A DNA stretch of 51,063 nt from Sulfurimonas sp. (GTDB taxonomy: Bacteria; Campylobacterota; Campylobacteria; Campylobacterales; Sulfurimonadaceae), in the NCBI GenBank assembly GCA_002899765.1, contig PPDH01000022.1, positions 14,614-65,676 on the forward strand. Reading direction: 5' to 3'. The notes under the pieces are model-generated. The model worked only from the letters and a program-made list of their open reading frames with translations. It had not been told where the DNA came from and searched no databases. Both the position numbers and the translations under genes were made by a program. Positions 8,653-17,000 of the stretch are shown in pieces. Position 1 is the first letter of the stretch; each line of letters opens with the position of its first letter.

Positions 8653-10179
8653 TTAAAGTAAAGAGGTTTCCATATCTCTTTTTTGCACGACATTCTCATC
8701 AAACCAAGCACTGATAAGTTCAGTATCTTCACTTGAGAGTTGTTGGTTATACTTTGAGTTGGCTTCTACTATTTGATTGTTATTAATCTCTACTGCTATC
8801 TGCAAAATACCATCTTTAAAGAATCCATACACTGTGGTGCGTTTGTTTTTTATAAGTTCTGCATATCCTGAGAGACAGTTTTGCAGCGTTTGTGACCACT
8901 CATAGAGTTCACGACCATTTTGTGGCAACTGTATGCTATAAGGCTCTTTTTTTACACATCCTCTTAGTTGCCAGTCACTATATTTAAAATTTATATGGAA
9001 ATTTTTTTTAGCAACTGCCAATCCATGATACCTGACAATCGCATCGTGCAATTCATAACATTTTGGTTTAACTTTTTCTATCTCTTGTATCATATCGTCT
9101 TCAAATTGACTCAACATATGCAGTATGATAAAATATGTATCAGCATAATCTTTACTAAAATCACGCATTAGCCTCTCGATCTGCTTTTGCGTATAGTTGT
9201 TTTGTACCAAATAAGTAAAAAGCTTTTCTTCCCCTGAATCATGGCGAAGTTCCATGTTCAAGCCATTAAATGTAAATGCCGCCATCCTTGTTGCAATATT
9301 GACATCAGATATATATTTGCACACACAATAGGCATAGGCAAAATAGTATTTTTTAGTTGTGCTGATCTGCCATGCATAGTTTTGAAATACCGCTTTTTTA
9401 AGTGACTTCTCTTTTCTGTAGTTTAAAACATACTTAAGTGCTTTTCTAATAGTGAGTGGTTTGTCATCAGGAAGCAAAAACGGCTCTTGCCATGTAAGGA
9501 ATGCATACTCTTTAAGATGTGGGTATGGCAGAAAAAATAAGATATCGTTGATAGATTTACAATCGTATTTGACAGACTCCAAATCATCACATAAGGGGTG
9601 CTTGATTAAGAAGTCTAGCATCTGCTTTTTAAAAAAAGCGAGTAAGGGGTGTCTTTCTGTAATTTCACTTTGGGATGGACATATATCATAAAAAAAATAA
9701 TCCTCTAGCAAATATTCCAAATCAAATTGAACCATCAACTCTTCGGAGCGATCAGTAGATTTATCTACAGACATAGTTAAAATGGCTTTATCACAATATT
9801 CAACATCATGGCTATAGTAATTAATAGCATTTGGAATCTGAAGGTTAAGTAAAAACGACAAATCATTTTTATCGGCATCATACTTGATATCTATTTTTAG
9901 ATTCTCTTGTAACAAGTCATAAAATGAGTCCTTCTCTGCAGTCTTATACCACTCATAGTGAGTGAGATAATAAGCGGCATCGTAAAAAACCTCATTGCCA
10001 CATTCACTGCATTTATATTTTTCCAGCTCTTGTTTTGCTTTTTTGATGATTCTCTTTTGCTCTCCACATGAGCAGATATAGAGTTCTATCTCATAAGGTA
10101 AACTTTCATTGTTTAAAGAAAAGAGGTTTCTCGTGGTGTTGATGTCGATAGCGGATTTCCACGGTATAGTGTTTTTCAT
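8653..10179 (-). CDS. PcfJ-like protein with N-terminal zinc ribbon
   Basis: About 508 residues from the ATG at 10179, chosen because an ideal Shine-Dalgarno (AAGGAGGAG) stands just before it; the frame is open up to 10236. Residues near 30-60 hold C-x-C ... C-x-x-C, a zinc ribbon. The C-terminal 120 residues (L-P-Q-N-G-R-E-L-Y-E-W-S, then N-C-L-S-G-Y, then Y-G-F-F ... I-A-V-E-I) match the PcfJ-like family, named after a gene of the conjugative plasmid pCF10 and common on plasmids and phages; its biochemical role is unknown. It has its own promoter, a degenerate member of the TAGACA set. Confidence 0.75.
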   Translation of the reverse strand: MKNTIPWKSAIDINTTRNLFSLNNESLPYEIELYICSCGEQKRIIKKAKQELEKYKCSECGNEVFYDAAYYLTHYEWYKTAEKDSFYDLLQENLKIDIKYDADKNDLSFLLNLQIPNAINYYSHDVEYCDKAILTMSVDKSTDRSEELMVQFDLEYLLEDYFFYDICPSQSEITERHPLLAFFKKQMLDFLIKHPLCDDLESVKYDCKSINDILFFLPYPHLKEYAFLTWQEPFLLPDDKPLTIRKALKYVLNYRKEKSLKKAVFQNYAWQISTTKKYYFAYAYCVCKYISDVNIATRMAAFTFNGLNMELRHDSGEEKLFTYLVQNNYTQKQIERLMRDFSKDYADTYFIILHMLSQFEDDMIQEIEKVKPKCYELHDAIVRYHGLAVAKKNFHINFKYSDWQLRGCVKKEPYSIQLPQNGRELYEWSQTLQNCLSGYAELIKNKRTTVYGFFKDGILQIAVEINNNQIVEANSKYNQQLSSEDTELISAWFDENVVQKRDMETSLL

Positions 10180-10237
10180 ACTTACTTCTCCTCCTTTTAA
10201 TACATTAGCATAAAATTTACTTCCAAAACCCTGCACT

Positions 10238-10268
10238 AAAATAGAACCAATTTTTATAATTTTGTCTA
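10238..10268 (-). promoter_or_regulatory. Degenerate TAGACA-type promoter, site 2 (half-site)
   Basis: On the minus strand TAGACAAAAT (10268 to 10259) matches the first half of the shared element exactly, but the second half (NGWCC) is lost. A TATTTT box follows about two bases closer than in the other sites. It precedes the PcfJ-like gene. It may be a weakened operator or a promoter that escaped control. Confidence 0.45.
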
Positions 10269-10277
10269 TATATTAAA

Positions 10278-11339
10278 TTACTTTACAGTAAACCCATCTC
10301 TGCTATTTGATCTTATGATAGTGACATTAGGATTTGCTTTTGCATAGAGCTGTGCTTCTTGAGCTGTTTTGAAAAAAATTTCATCATTGCAAAGCAAGCC
10401 GACTTGCTCATAATTTTCAAATATATATTCAAAATCATCTTGAAAATCTATCGTTACTTTATCGCTTTGTTTGAAACGACCAAATAAAAGTTCATGGGCT
10501 AATTTTTGCTTGATGGTATCGTTGATAATTTTACTTATATATCTAGCACCAAGCTTTGAATCAATTGCACGATTAAGAATCTCTTCTCTAGCTCTGGCGG
10601 TAACTATCATCATTTTACAGTGTGTATGTATTTTGTCCGATAATTCTTTCAAAAATTTATCTGTTATGGCTTGAATCATCTCTTTTGTTAATGAATTAAA
10701 CTCTATCTTAGATTCAATTCTGCCTCTAAGTTCCGGTGATAAAAACTCATTTACTTCATCATCTCTATTTATGCAACTGCTTGAACCAAAACCAACTGTG
10801 CTTTTGGTGGTTGCTCCGAGATTTGATGTCATGATGATAATCACATCTTTAAAACTTACTTTATTTCCTTTTTTATCTGTTAATGTGCCATAATCAAGCA
10901 CTTGCAAAAAAGTATTTAAGATCATAGGATGTGCTTTTTCTATTTCATCTAAAAGTAAAACACATAAAGGATTTTTTCTTATTGCATTCGTTAAAAGTCC
11001 TCCTTCTTCATGCCCGACCAAACTTTTTTCACCACCTATTAGCGTACTTACCCCATACTTACCAGAATACTCACTCATATCAAATCTTTCAAAGTGAAGA
11101 TTGAGATTATTGGCTAACTCTATGGCAAGTTCAGTTTTTCCTACACCTGTTGGTCCTGTAAACAAAAACGATGCTATGGGCTTATGGGCATCACCAAGCC
11201 CCGCTTCTCGTATCATGATTCTACTAGATATCTCTTTTATGGCATGGTCTTGACCAAATACGGATAATTTCAAGTTATTTTCTAAGTTTTGAATGGATGT
11301 TGTGTAATGCATGTTTTGATGGTTATTATGCTCACTCAT
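10278..11339 (-). CDS. ClpA/ClpB D2-like AAA+ ATPase, single domain
   Basis: A 353-residue protein equivalent to only the second ATPase domain of ClpA/ClpB. Walker A is G-P-T-G-V-G-K-T, Walker B is L-L-L-D-E-I-E-K-A-H, sensor-1 is M-T-S-N-L-G, and the Arg finger region S-P-E-L-R-G-R is present. The family's N-terminal substrate domain and first ATPase domain are absent. The last 60 residues form an extra tail rich in aromatic and acidic residues. It is probably a hexameric unfoldase or remodelling ATPase whose adaptor could be the 85-residue protein encoded 13 bases upstream in the same operon. I see no I-G-F/L ClpP-docking loop, so ClpP coupling is doubtful. Confidence 0.85.
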   Translation of the reverse strand: MSEHNNHQNMHYTTSIQNLENNLKLSVFGQDHAIKEISSRIMIREAGLGDAHKPIASFLFTGPTGVGKTELAIELANNLNLHFERFDMSEYSGKYGVSTLIGGEKSLVGHEEGGLLTNAIRKNPLCVLLLDEIEKAHPMILNTFLQVLDYGTLTDKKGNKVSFKDVIIIMTSNLGATTKSTVGFGSSSCINRDDEVNEFLSPELRGRIESKIEFNSLTKEMIQAITDKFLKELSDKIHTHCKMMIVTARAREEILNRAIDSKLGARYISKIINDTIKQKLAHELLFGRFKQSDKVTIDFQDDFEYIFENYEQVGLLCNDEIFFKTAQEAQLYAKANPNVTIIRSNSRDGFTVK

Positions 11340-11352
11340 AAATATTTGCCTC

Positions 11353-11610
11353 TCAATGCGTTTTATAGTATGTAGCTACATCGTAGCCCATCTCTTCAAC
11401 TACATTATCATCATAAATACAAAGCTGTCTTCTTAAAGCTGCAATATTATGAATCCATTTTTTATTATCTTTTATGAAGTATCTGCCATTGTAAGCATTT
11501 GCATCAAGCACGACTTTAAATCCATTTTTTAAAGCTAGATTTTCACTTCCGTTAAACCTTAGCTCCTGAGTGAATTGTTTTGTAGGTTCTTGGTAGTTAT
11601 ATGCGACCAT
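11353..11610 (-). CDS. Small hypothetical protein paired with ClpA-like ATPase
   Basis: An 85-residue soluble protein rich in Asn, Tyr and aromatic residues, with no signal peptide. It starts at ATG 11610 with GAAGGA just upstream. The ribosome binding site lies inside a perfect 12-bp inverted repeat (11615-11643). It is the first gene of a two-gene operon with the ClpA-like ATPase and is controlled by the shared promoter at 11641-11673. I do not recognise a family; an adaptor or substrate role for the ATPase is a guess from the pairing. Confidence 0.6.
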   Translation of the reverse strand: MVAYNYQEPTKQFTQELRFNGSENLALKNGFKVVLDANAYNGRYFIKDNKKWIHNIAALRRQLCIYDDNVVEEMGYDVATYYKTH

Positions 11611-11614
11611 TTCA

Positions 11615-11643
11615 AATCCTTCTATATTTTGTATAGAAGGATT
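11615..11643. promoter_or_regulatory. Perfect 12-bp palindrome over promoter start and RBS
   Basis: AATCCTTCTATA (11615-11626), five bases, then TATAGAAGGATT (11632-11643). On the minus strand the first arm overlaps the end of the TATAAT -10 box and the likely transcription start, and the second arm contains the GAAGGA ribosome binding site of the 85-residue gene. It could be an operator for a second, dimeric regulator, or, if transcription starts earlier, a hairpin hiding the ribosome binding site. No other promoter of the set has it. Confidence 0.6.
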
Positions 11644-11673
11644 ATAGAGAGCTTTATGGACTTATTTTGTCTA
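11641..11673 (-). promoter_or_regulatory. Shared TAGACA-type promoter/operator, site 3
   Basis: On the minus strand TAGACAAAATAAGTCC (11673 to 11658) matches the consensus exactly, with TATAAT (11646 to 11641) eleven bases later. It drives the 85-residue protein and the ClpA-like ATPase. Confidence 0.85.
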
Positions 11674-11769
11674 TAAATAAATTAATTTTTGAAATAGCCA
11701 ATCTAAATTATGTATTGTGTTCAGATTTTTTAATGCCTTTGAAAAATATTATAATTATTAATATTAACT

Positions 11770-12708
11770 CTAGAAACCAAACAATCCATCATTGTCATTT
11801 TGCCCTTTGCCATAATTTGGCATCTGCTTTTTTTCTTGAATTGTATTAATTAGTTTTTCCAGACTTTGAGGAGTTAAAATTATAGTATCTTGTTGTTCTG
11901 CGATTAATTGTCTATTTAAATCAAACATTGGATTATTAATATCAATATCTTTTTTATACATAACAGCACGAGGAATATTATAATTTTTTGCATATTCCAT
12001 TGCAAGTCTAGCCCCGCTATCAAGTTTTTGATTATGTATATTCCAACGAGTTGCTGAATCTTGAGCATAACTTGCAGCTAAAATTATTGTATCACTAAAT
12101 AAAGCCTGCAACCTGTCACGCTCTTTATAGCGACTGCTTAATTCCATGCCAGATTTAAATTGATTGTAGTACTCCGTTATTAACAAACCTCCTTCCTCTA
12201 CAATTTCATATGCTAAACCCTTATTTTTAGCAGGTAAAATATCATTAAGAGGACTTGGTAAAATTGCAATAGTTTTACCACCATTTATAGCTTGTTGATG
12301 AGCGATGCTATCACAACCCATAGCTAAGCCACTTACAATAGTAATATTATTTTTTACAATCTCTTCAACAAGCTTTTGTTCTCTCATCTCTATTTGTTCA
12401 TCAGGATTAAGCAACCCTATTACTGCAATATTACACTTATCAATACTTAAGAGTTCAATATCGCCTTTATAAAAGAGAAAAATAGGTTGCTCACTAGGTT
12501 TTACATTGCCTCTGCATTGTGGGAAATTTTTATCACCAATTGCTATCAACCCATCACAACTATCTTTCAAATTATTTAGTTGTGACTTTATATTATCTTT
12601 TTCAATTTCAAAATCATCAATCGTGACTACATCATTCTGCTTCGATTTATCATTTAACAATGAAACAAGCACTTCTAAACTCTCATTACCTTTTACATTA
12701 TTAACCAC
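11770..12708 (-). CDS. DprA/Smf-family DNA-processing protein
   Basis: A 312-residue member of the DprA Rossmann-fold family, whose classical members bind incoming ssDNA and load RecA. The core G-L-A-M-G-C-D-S-I-A-H-Q-Q and the following strand A-I-L-P-S-P-L are recognisable. The first standard start is GTG at 12708, but the same frame runs upstream with a DprA-like helix (L-T-Y-K-G-I-G-R-A-W) to a TAA at 12766-12768. Before that stands an ATG (12777) overlapping the stop of the upstream gene. The true start is therefore unclear, and one nonsense change may have cut the gene. It is third in an operon with HAD and PRTase genes, which suggests a defence or DNA-processing role rather than housekeeping competence. 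Confidence 0.8.
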   Translation of the reverse strand: MVNNVKGNESLEVLVSLLNDKSKQNDVVTIDDFEIEKDNIKSQLNNLKDSCDGLIAIGDKNFPQCRGNVKPSEQPIFLFYKGDIELLSIDKCNIAVIGLLNPDEQIEMREQKLVEEIVKNNITIVSGLAMGCDSIAHQQAINGGKTIAILPSPLNDILPAKNKGLAYEIVEEGGLLITEYYNQFKSGMELSSRYKERDRLQALFSDTIILAASYAQDSATRWNIHNQKLDSGARLAMEYAKNYNIPRAVMYKKDIDINNPMFDLNRQLIAEQQDTIILTPQSLEKLINTIQEKKQMPNYGKGQNDNDGLFGF

Positions 12709-12773
12709 CCAAGCTCTACCAATACCCTTATAGGTTAGTATGGTTAAAATATTTATTGCATTATCTTAATATA

Positions 12774-13373
12774 TCATATTGTTTTTCCTACTGAATAAAA
12801 TATTACTGAATTCGCACCTTTGTCATAAAGCGACTGAATCACATCTTCATCTATATTAATACCATTGGTATAAATATCATCAATTAACAAAATATTTTTA
12901 CTGCGTACATCATTTGAAATACGACAAGTTTTTTGTGTAATTCCAGGATATGGTAAATCTCCACTTCCTGCATATTGGGATCCCCTTTGAGAATGAGCGA
13001 GATGCGTTGTTTTAGTATCTGTATGCCTAATTATATAGTTAGAACCATCTCTAAAACCTAACTCACCAATAACTTTTTGGATAGTTTTTTTAAATAAAAT
13101 TTGATTTTGCGCATATGTATTTTCAGCTTTTGATCTTGGAACAATACAGATGGTTAGATTTCTCTCAAAATGAACTAAATCATTTTTTAGAACATTATGG
13201 AGTTGATTTGTAGCACTGTTTAATTTGTCCATTGAATAATCATTAAAAGTATTTTTTAAATCATTCAAATAGTCAGGATTACCTGGATTTTTATATCGAG
13301 TATAGTTTGTGTGATAAAAACCTTGAACATTATATGATAAATACTCATTAGTACCAATTGTAAATTTATTCAT
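12774..13373 (-). CDS. ComF-like phosphoribosyltransferase
   Basis: A 199-residue protein with a type I phosphoribosyltransferase signature near its end (I-L-L-I-D-D-I-Y-T-N-G, the PRPP-binding loop), followed by a strand and the typical C-terminal G-A-N-S-V-I-F-Y. The general form resembles ComF-type PRTases, but the N-terminal zinc-binding cysteines of ComF are missing. A good Shine-Dalgarno (AAGGAG) precedes ATG 13373. It lies between a HAD hydrolase and a DprA homologue in one operon. PRTase and DprA domains also occur together in the RqlH/RqlI (PsyrTA) module, which makes a nucleotide-sensing or toxin-antitoxin role possible. Confidence 0.75.
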   Translation of the reverse strand: MNKFTIGTNEYLSYNVQGFYHTNYTRYKNPGNPDYLNDLKNTFNDYSMDKLNSATNQLHNVLKNDLVHFERNLTICIVPRSKAENTYAQNQILFKKTIQKVIGELGFRDGSNYIIRHTDTKTTHLAHSQRGSQYAGSGDLPYPGITQKTCRISNDVRSKNILLIDDIYTNGINIDEDVIQSLYDKGANSVIFYSVGKTI

Positions 13374-13393
13374 TTTTGTAGTCTCCTTTTGAT

Positions 13394-13993
13394 TTATGAT
13401 TTCATTATATTTTTAGCAGGTATGCCAGAAAGTTGAGCATTGGTTAATTCTGATTGTTCATTATCAAAAATTATCACCGACTTTGGATTAAGTTTTAAAG
13501 CATTCAATACATGTTCATATTTCCCAATTTTATAATCATGGTAATCTTCCTTATAAAATATAAAGTCGAACATCTCCGCTAAATTATGAAATTTTAATAT
13601 CAATTCTGCTCTTACTTTAGAACTATTTGTAGCCAAAATTATTTTATTTGTTTTGGAGTATTGTCTTATAAAATCTAAATATATTATATTTATTTTGGTT
13701 TTATTTAAATATTTATGAAACACATTATCTTTTATTTCTATGATTTTTATATATTCTAACTCTGTTATGCTTGGAATTATTTTTTTTAGTTTTTCTCTTG
13801 TGAATCTTTCTGCATCTGAGTATAGTAAATCCAAATCTAATCCTTTTATTTTTAGCACAGCTTCATTGTATGCTAAAAAATTAGCATTATCTGTATTTAC
13901 CAATGTTCCATCTAAATCAAATATCAATGTGCTTTGATTATCTATTTTGCCAAGTGTTTCTTCTTCTATGTATTGTTCCATCTTGTTTCCCAT
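13394..13993 (-). CDS. HAD-superfamily hydrolase
   Basis: A 199-residue phosphatase-type HAD protein. Motif I is D-L-D-G-T-L near residue 27, motif II is A-T-N-S-S near residue 120, and the acidic motif IV is V-I-I-F-D-N-E. The helical cap between motifs I and II resembles small phosphoglycolate-phosphatase-like enzymes, so the substrate is probably a small phosphorylated metabolite or nucleotide. It is the first gene of the HAD-PRTase-DprA operon; spacing to the PRTase is 20 bases. The ATG at 13993 has a weak ribosome binding site, and an ATG four codons later is an alternative. Confidence 0.8.
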   Translation of the reverse strand: MGNKMEQYIEEETLGKIDNQSTLIFDLDGTLVNTDNANFLAYNEAVLKIKGLDLDLLYSDAERFTREKLKKIIPSITELEYIKIIEIKDNVFHKYLNKTKINIIYLDFIRQYSKTNKIILATNSSKVRAELILKFHNLAEMFDFIFYKEDYHDYKIGKYEHVLNALKLNPKSVIIFDNEQSELTNAQLSGIPAKNIMKS

Positions 13994-14008
13994 TTTTATG
14001 ATGAAGAA

Positions 14009-14041
14009 ATTATAAAAAATTATATGGTCATATTTTGTCTA
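14009..14041 (-). promoter_or_regulatory. Shared TAGACA-type promoter/operator, site 4
   Basis: On the minus strand TAGACAAAATATGACC (14041 to 14026) is followed after eleven bases by TATAAT (14014 to 14009). It drives the HAD-PRTase-DprA operon. The second half-site is GAC instead of the palindromic GTC. Confidence 0.85.
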
Positions 14042-14050
14042 TAATAGAAT

Positions 14051-17000
14051 TTACTTTTTCTCTCCTGTTAAAATAAAATTTTGATTTAACTTTGCTTGAG
14101 GAGTTTGTGAAAAATGAAATTTCTCTTGTGTGATTCTAGGTACAATTTCAGATATATGATCAGCAAGTCCCCAGACTTTTAATTTATCGTTATTTATAAA
14201 CGCATCCAATACACCATATGTAAATACACCATGATCTTTATACCCCTCCAATGCTACTTGGTTTTTACTACTAGCAACTATATAGTTTCTATTATCGTCA
14301 TGGGAGAGTCGATTTACGGTGGTAATTTCATCCACCATGCTATCAATAGCGGCACCGCTTTGGCAAGTATCAAGAAGCACGAGCGATTTATTATTTTCCA
14401 GTTTTGATAAATTTGTTTTTATCTCATGGATAGATATTTTCTCAGCCTGGTCATATGGAATAAAGTGGTAAATGCTATCTTTTGAAACGCCATGCCCGGC
14501 TATATAGAGCACAAAAGCATCGTTGATATTTATTTTATCTTTTATCTCATCAAATGTTTTATTAATATTTTCAAGATTAACATCTCTATCATGAAGCTCA
14601 TAAGTAAAGATGCTTTCATAGACTGATTTGCTTTTTTGTTGCAGTTTTTCTTTTACCTTTTTCACATCATTAACAGGATATTTTAAATCTAAGTTATCAT
14701 CTTTATAGTTACTTACTGCAATTGAGAAGAAATATAAATTTTGTTTTTCTTCTATTCTATAGTTTGCTATTACTTTTATAGGCTCACTCTGATTAGCTAT
14801 GTTTTTATCTTTATCATAAGCTTTGAGTGAGATTATATTTTCACCAGAATTCAGAGTATGGGTGCTTTTATAAATTTTACATTTTTCATCTTTAGCTTCA
14901 ATCTTCTCTATGCTAAACCCTCTACTACTTGGCGGATTTATAACTTGTTCATTGATTATAAGTTTTGTATCTGCAACCCCATTTCCTGCATCGCATACTT
15001 GATAAACAAGATCTATCTCTTTTTCATTTATCATCTGATTTGAAAGGATTTGTAGTTCAGGCGGTTTAATATTTAAGATGACTGATTTTACATCCATTGG
15101 AACATCTACTTTTTGACCTGCAAGTATCTTTTTTATCAAATCAGGTCTATAAAATTTATCAAATAGTTGATCATTTTCTATGATTTTTGCTTCTTTATAA
15201 AGTCCTTGGTTTTGGTGGTATTTTAAAAGTTTATGTCCTTCCCCTCCATAGGTAAAGAGTCCTTCTGGAGTATAAAGTATCCAATCTTTTTCGTTTTTAA
15301 TGTAGAGAGAAGCTATAGGTTGAATTTCTTGCTTCTCAAGTAGAAACAACTCAAAGTAAGCTCTTATTTGATTTGCAGTAGGATTAAACCCAAATTGCTG
15401 TATACGATTTTGTAAAACTTTTACAATATCTTCATCGCTTTCACTAAGAATTTCTAAGGGATCCCCTCCAAAAATTTTACTTATCCCCTGAAGTGTTTCC
15501 TGGTGATATCTTTTCTCTTTTTTTGCATATCTATCTAAATGTTTTAAATCAAAAATATTAACCACATTATCAGCTCCGTAAGTTAAAAGTTTTTTATCTT
15601 GAAAATGCCAATTCATTTGTAAAGAATTAAATCCACGAAGATTGGCAACAGGCTTACCATCAAGTGAAAAAATTAACATATTAGTTGGATCAGATGTTGC
15701 AACTATAATATATTTTTCATCTATTACTTCATATTTTAAAGCACTTACAGACAAAAAACTAATCTCAGATAATAATCTGTTATTTTCATCATACAACTCC
15801 AAAATTCTATTTCCATGCTTAGGAATAACCTTAATTAAAGAAGTCTTATTTTTTTTATTCAATTCAGTGTTATCTTTCTCTTTTAAGCTCAATTGTTTGA
15901 GATCAAAACTCAATAAACTATTTTTTGATTTAATATCTATAACATTACGGTTTTTTTTCAAACCTTGAATCTCAAAAGCTTCCAAGCTAAATAGTTGAGT
16001 TACATCACTACTTGAGTGGTTTACAGTATTTATTAACTTTTTATCAAAAGAGATTTGCCCTCTATATACTTCTTTCGATATCCTTTTTTGTTGATTAATA
16101 GAAAAAGTATAAAGTTGATAATCTGATGAAACTGCATATACTAAATAATCATTTTCTTTCTTTACAACTTTTGCTTTTAAAAACTGCCCTTGACCATTTA
16201 GATTATAATGTTGAGCTGAATCAGTCTTCGTATTGATAATGTTTAATAAATTAAAATTATTAATTGCTACAACATACTTTCCATCTTCACTAAGGGCTAA
16301 GTATGTATTTTTCATAGCTTTTTTATTTTTGATAGTTTTGATAACTTTGCCAGTATTGATGTCAAAAACTTTTATTAAATAATTTTTTGAAAAATCTTTA
16401 TCACTGTTCAATGTAGCCGTATATAATAGCTCGTCTTTTTCATCATAATCCATTGTAATGAAAAGGCCTAAAAGTCCATCTGAAATCCAAGATCTTAATT
16501 CTTTTATATACTCTAAACTAAACTTATCATAAAATCTAATTGATTTGCTATCGGTAGATATGAAATAATACTTCTCTGATTCAAGATAAGTAGCAACCTG
16601 CTCTTTTTTTGCAAAGTTCTTTAAAATTGGGATAATATCTTGTTTAGTTTTTTTATCAACAGTATAAATAGGTTTGGATTTTTTGTAGTTTTCAACTATT
16701 GATAGATATTTAATGTCTTTAGTTAGTTTATAAACTGTTTCATACCATTTTTGTGCATTTTCATAATCTTCAAGATCTTCAAGATATATTTCTGCTATTT
16801 TTTCTGCCATTTCATCTTTAACAAATGATTTAGATATTTGAAATGATTTTTTATACATTTCAATCGCTTTATGAAAATCTTGAGCAACAAAACCTCCAGA
16901 TCTATACATATATGCTAAATTATCATAACAAATATATATTTCGTTATTATTTGGATTCTTATTTGTAATATGAGATGCTATTGAAAATGCTTTTTTATCA

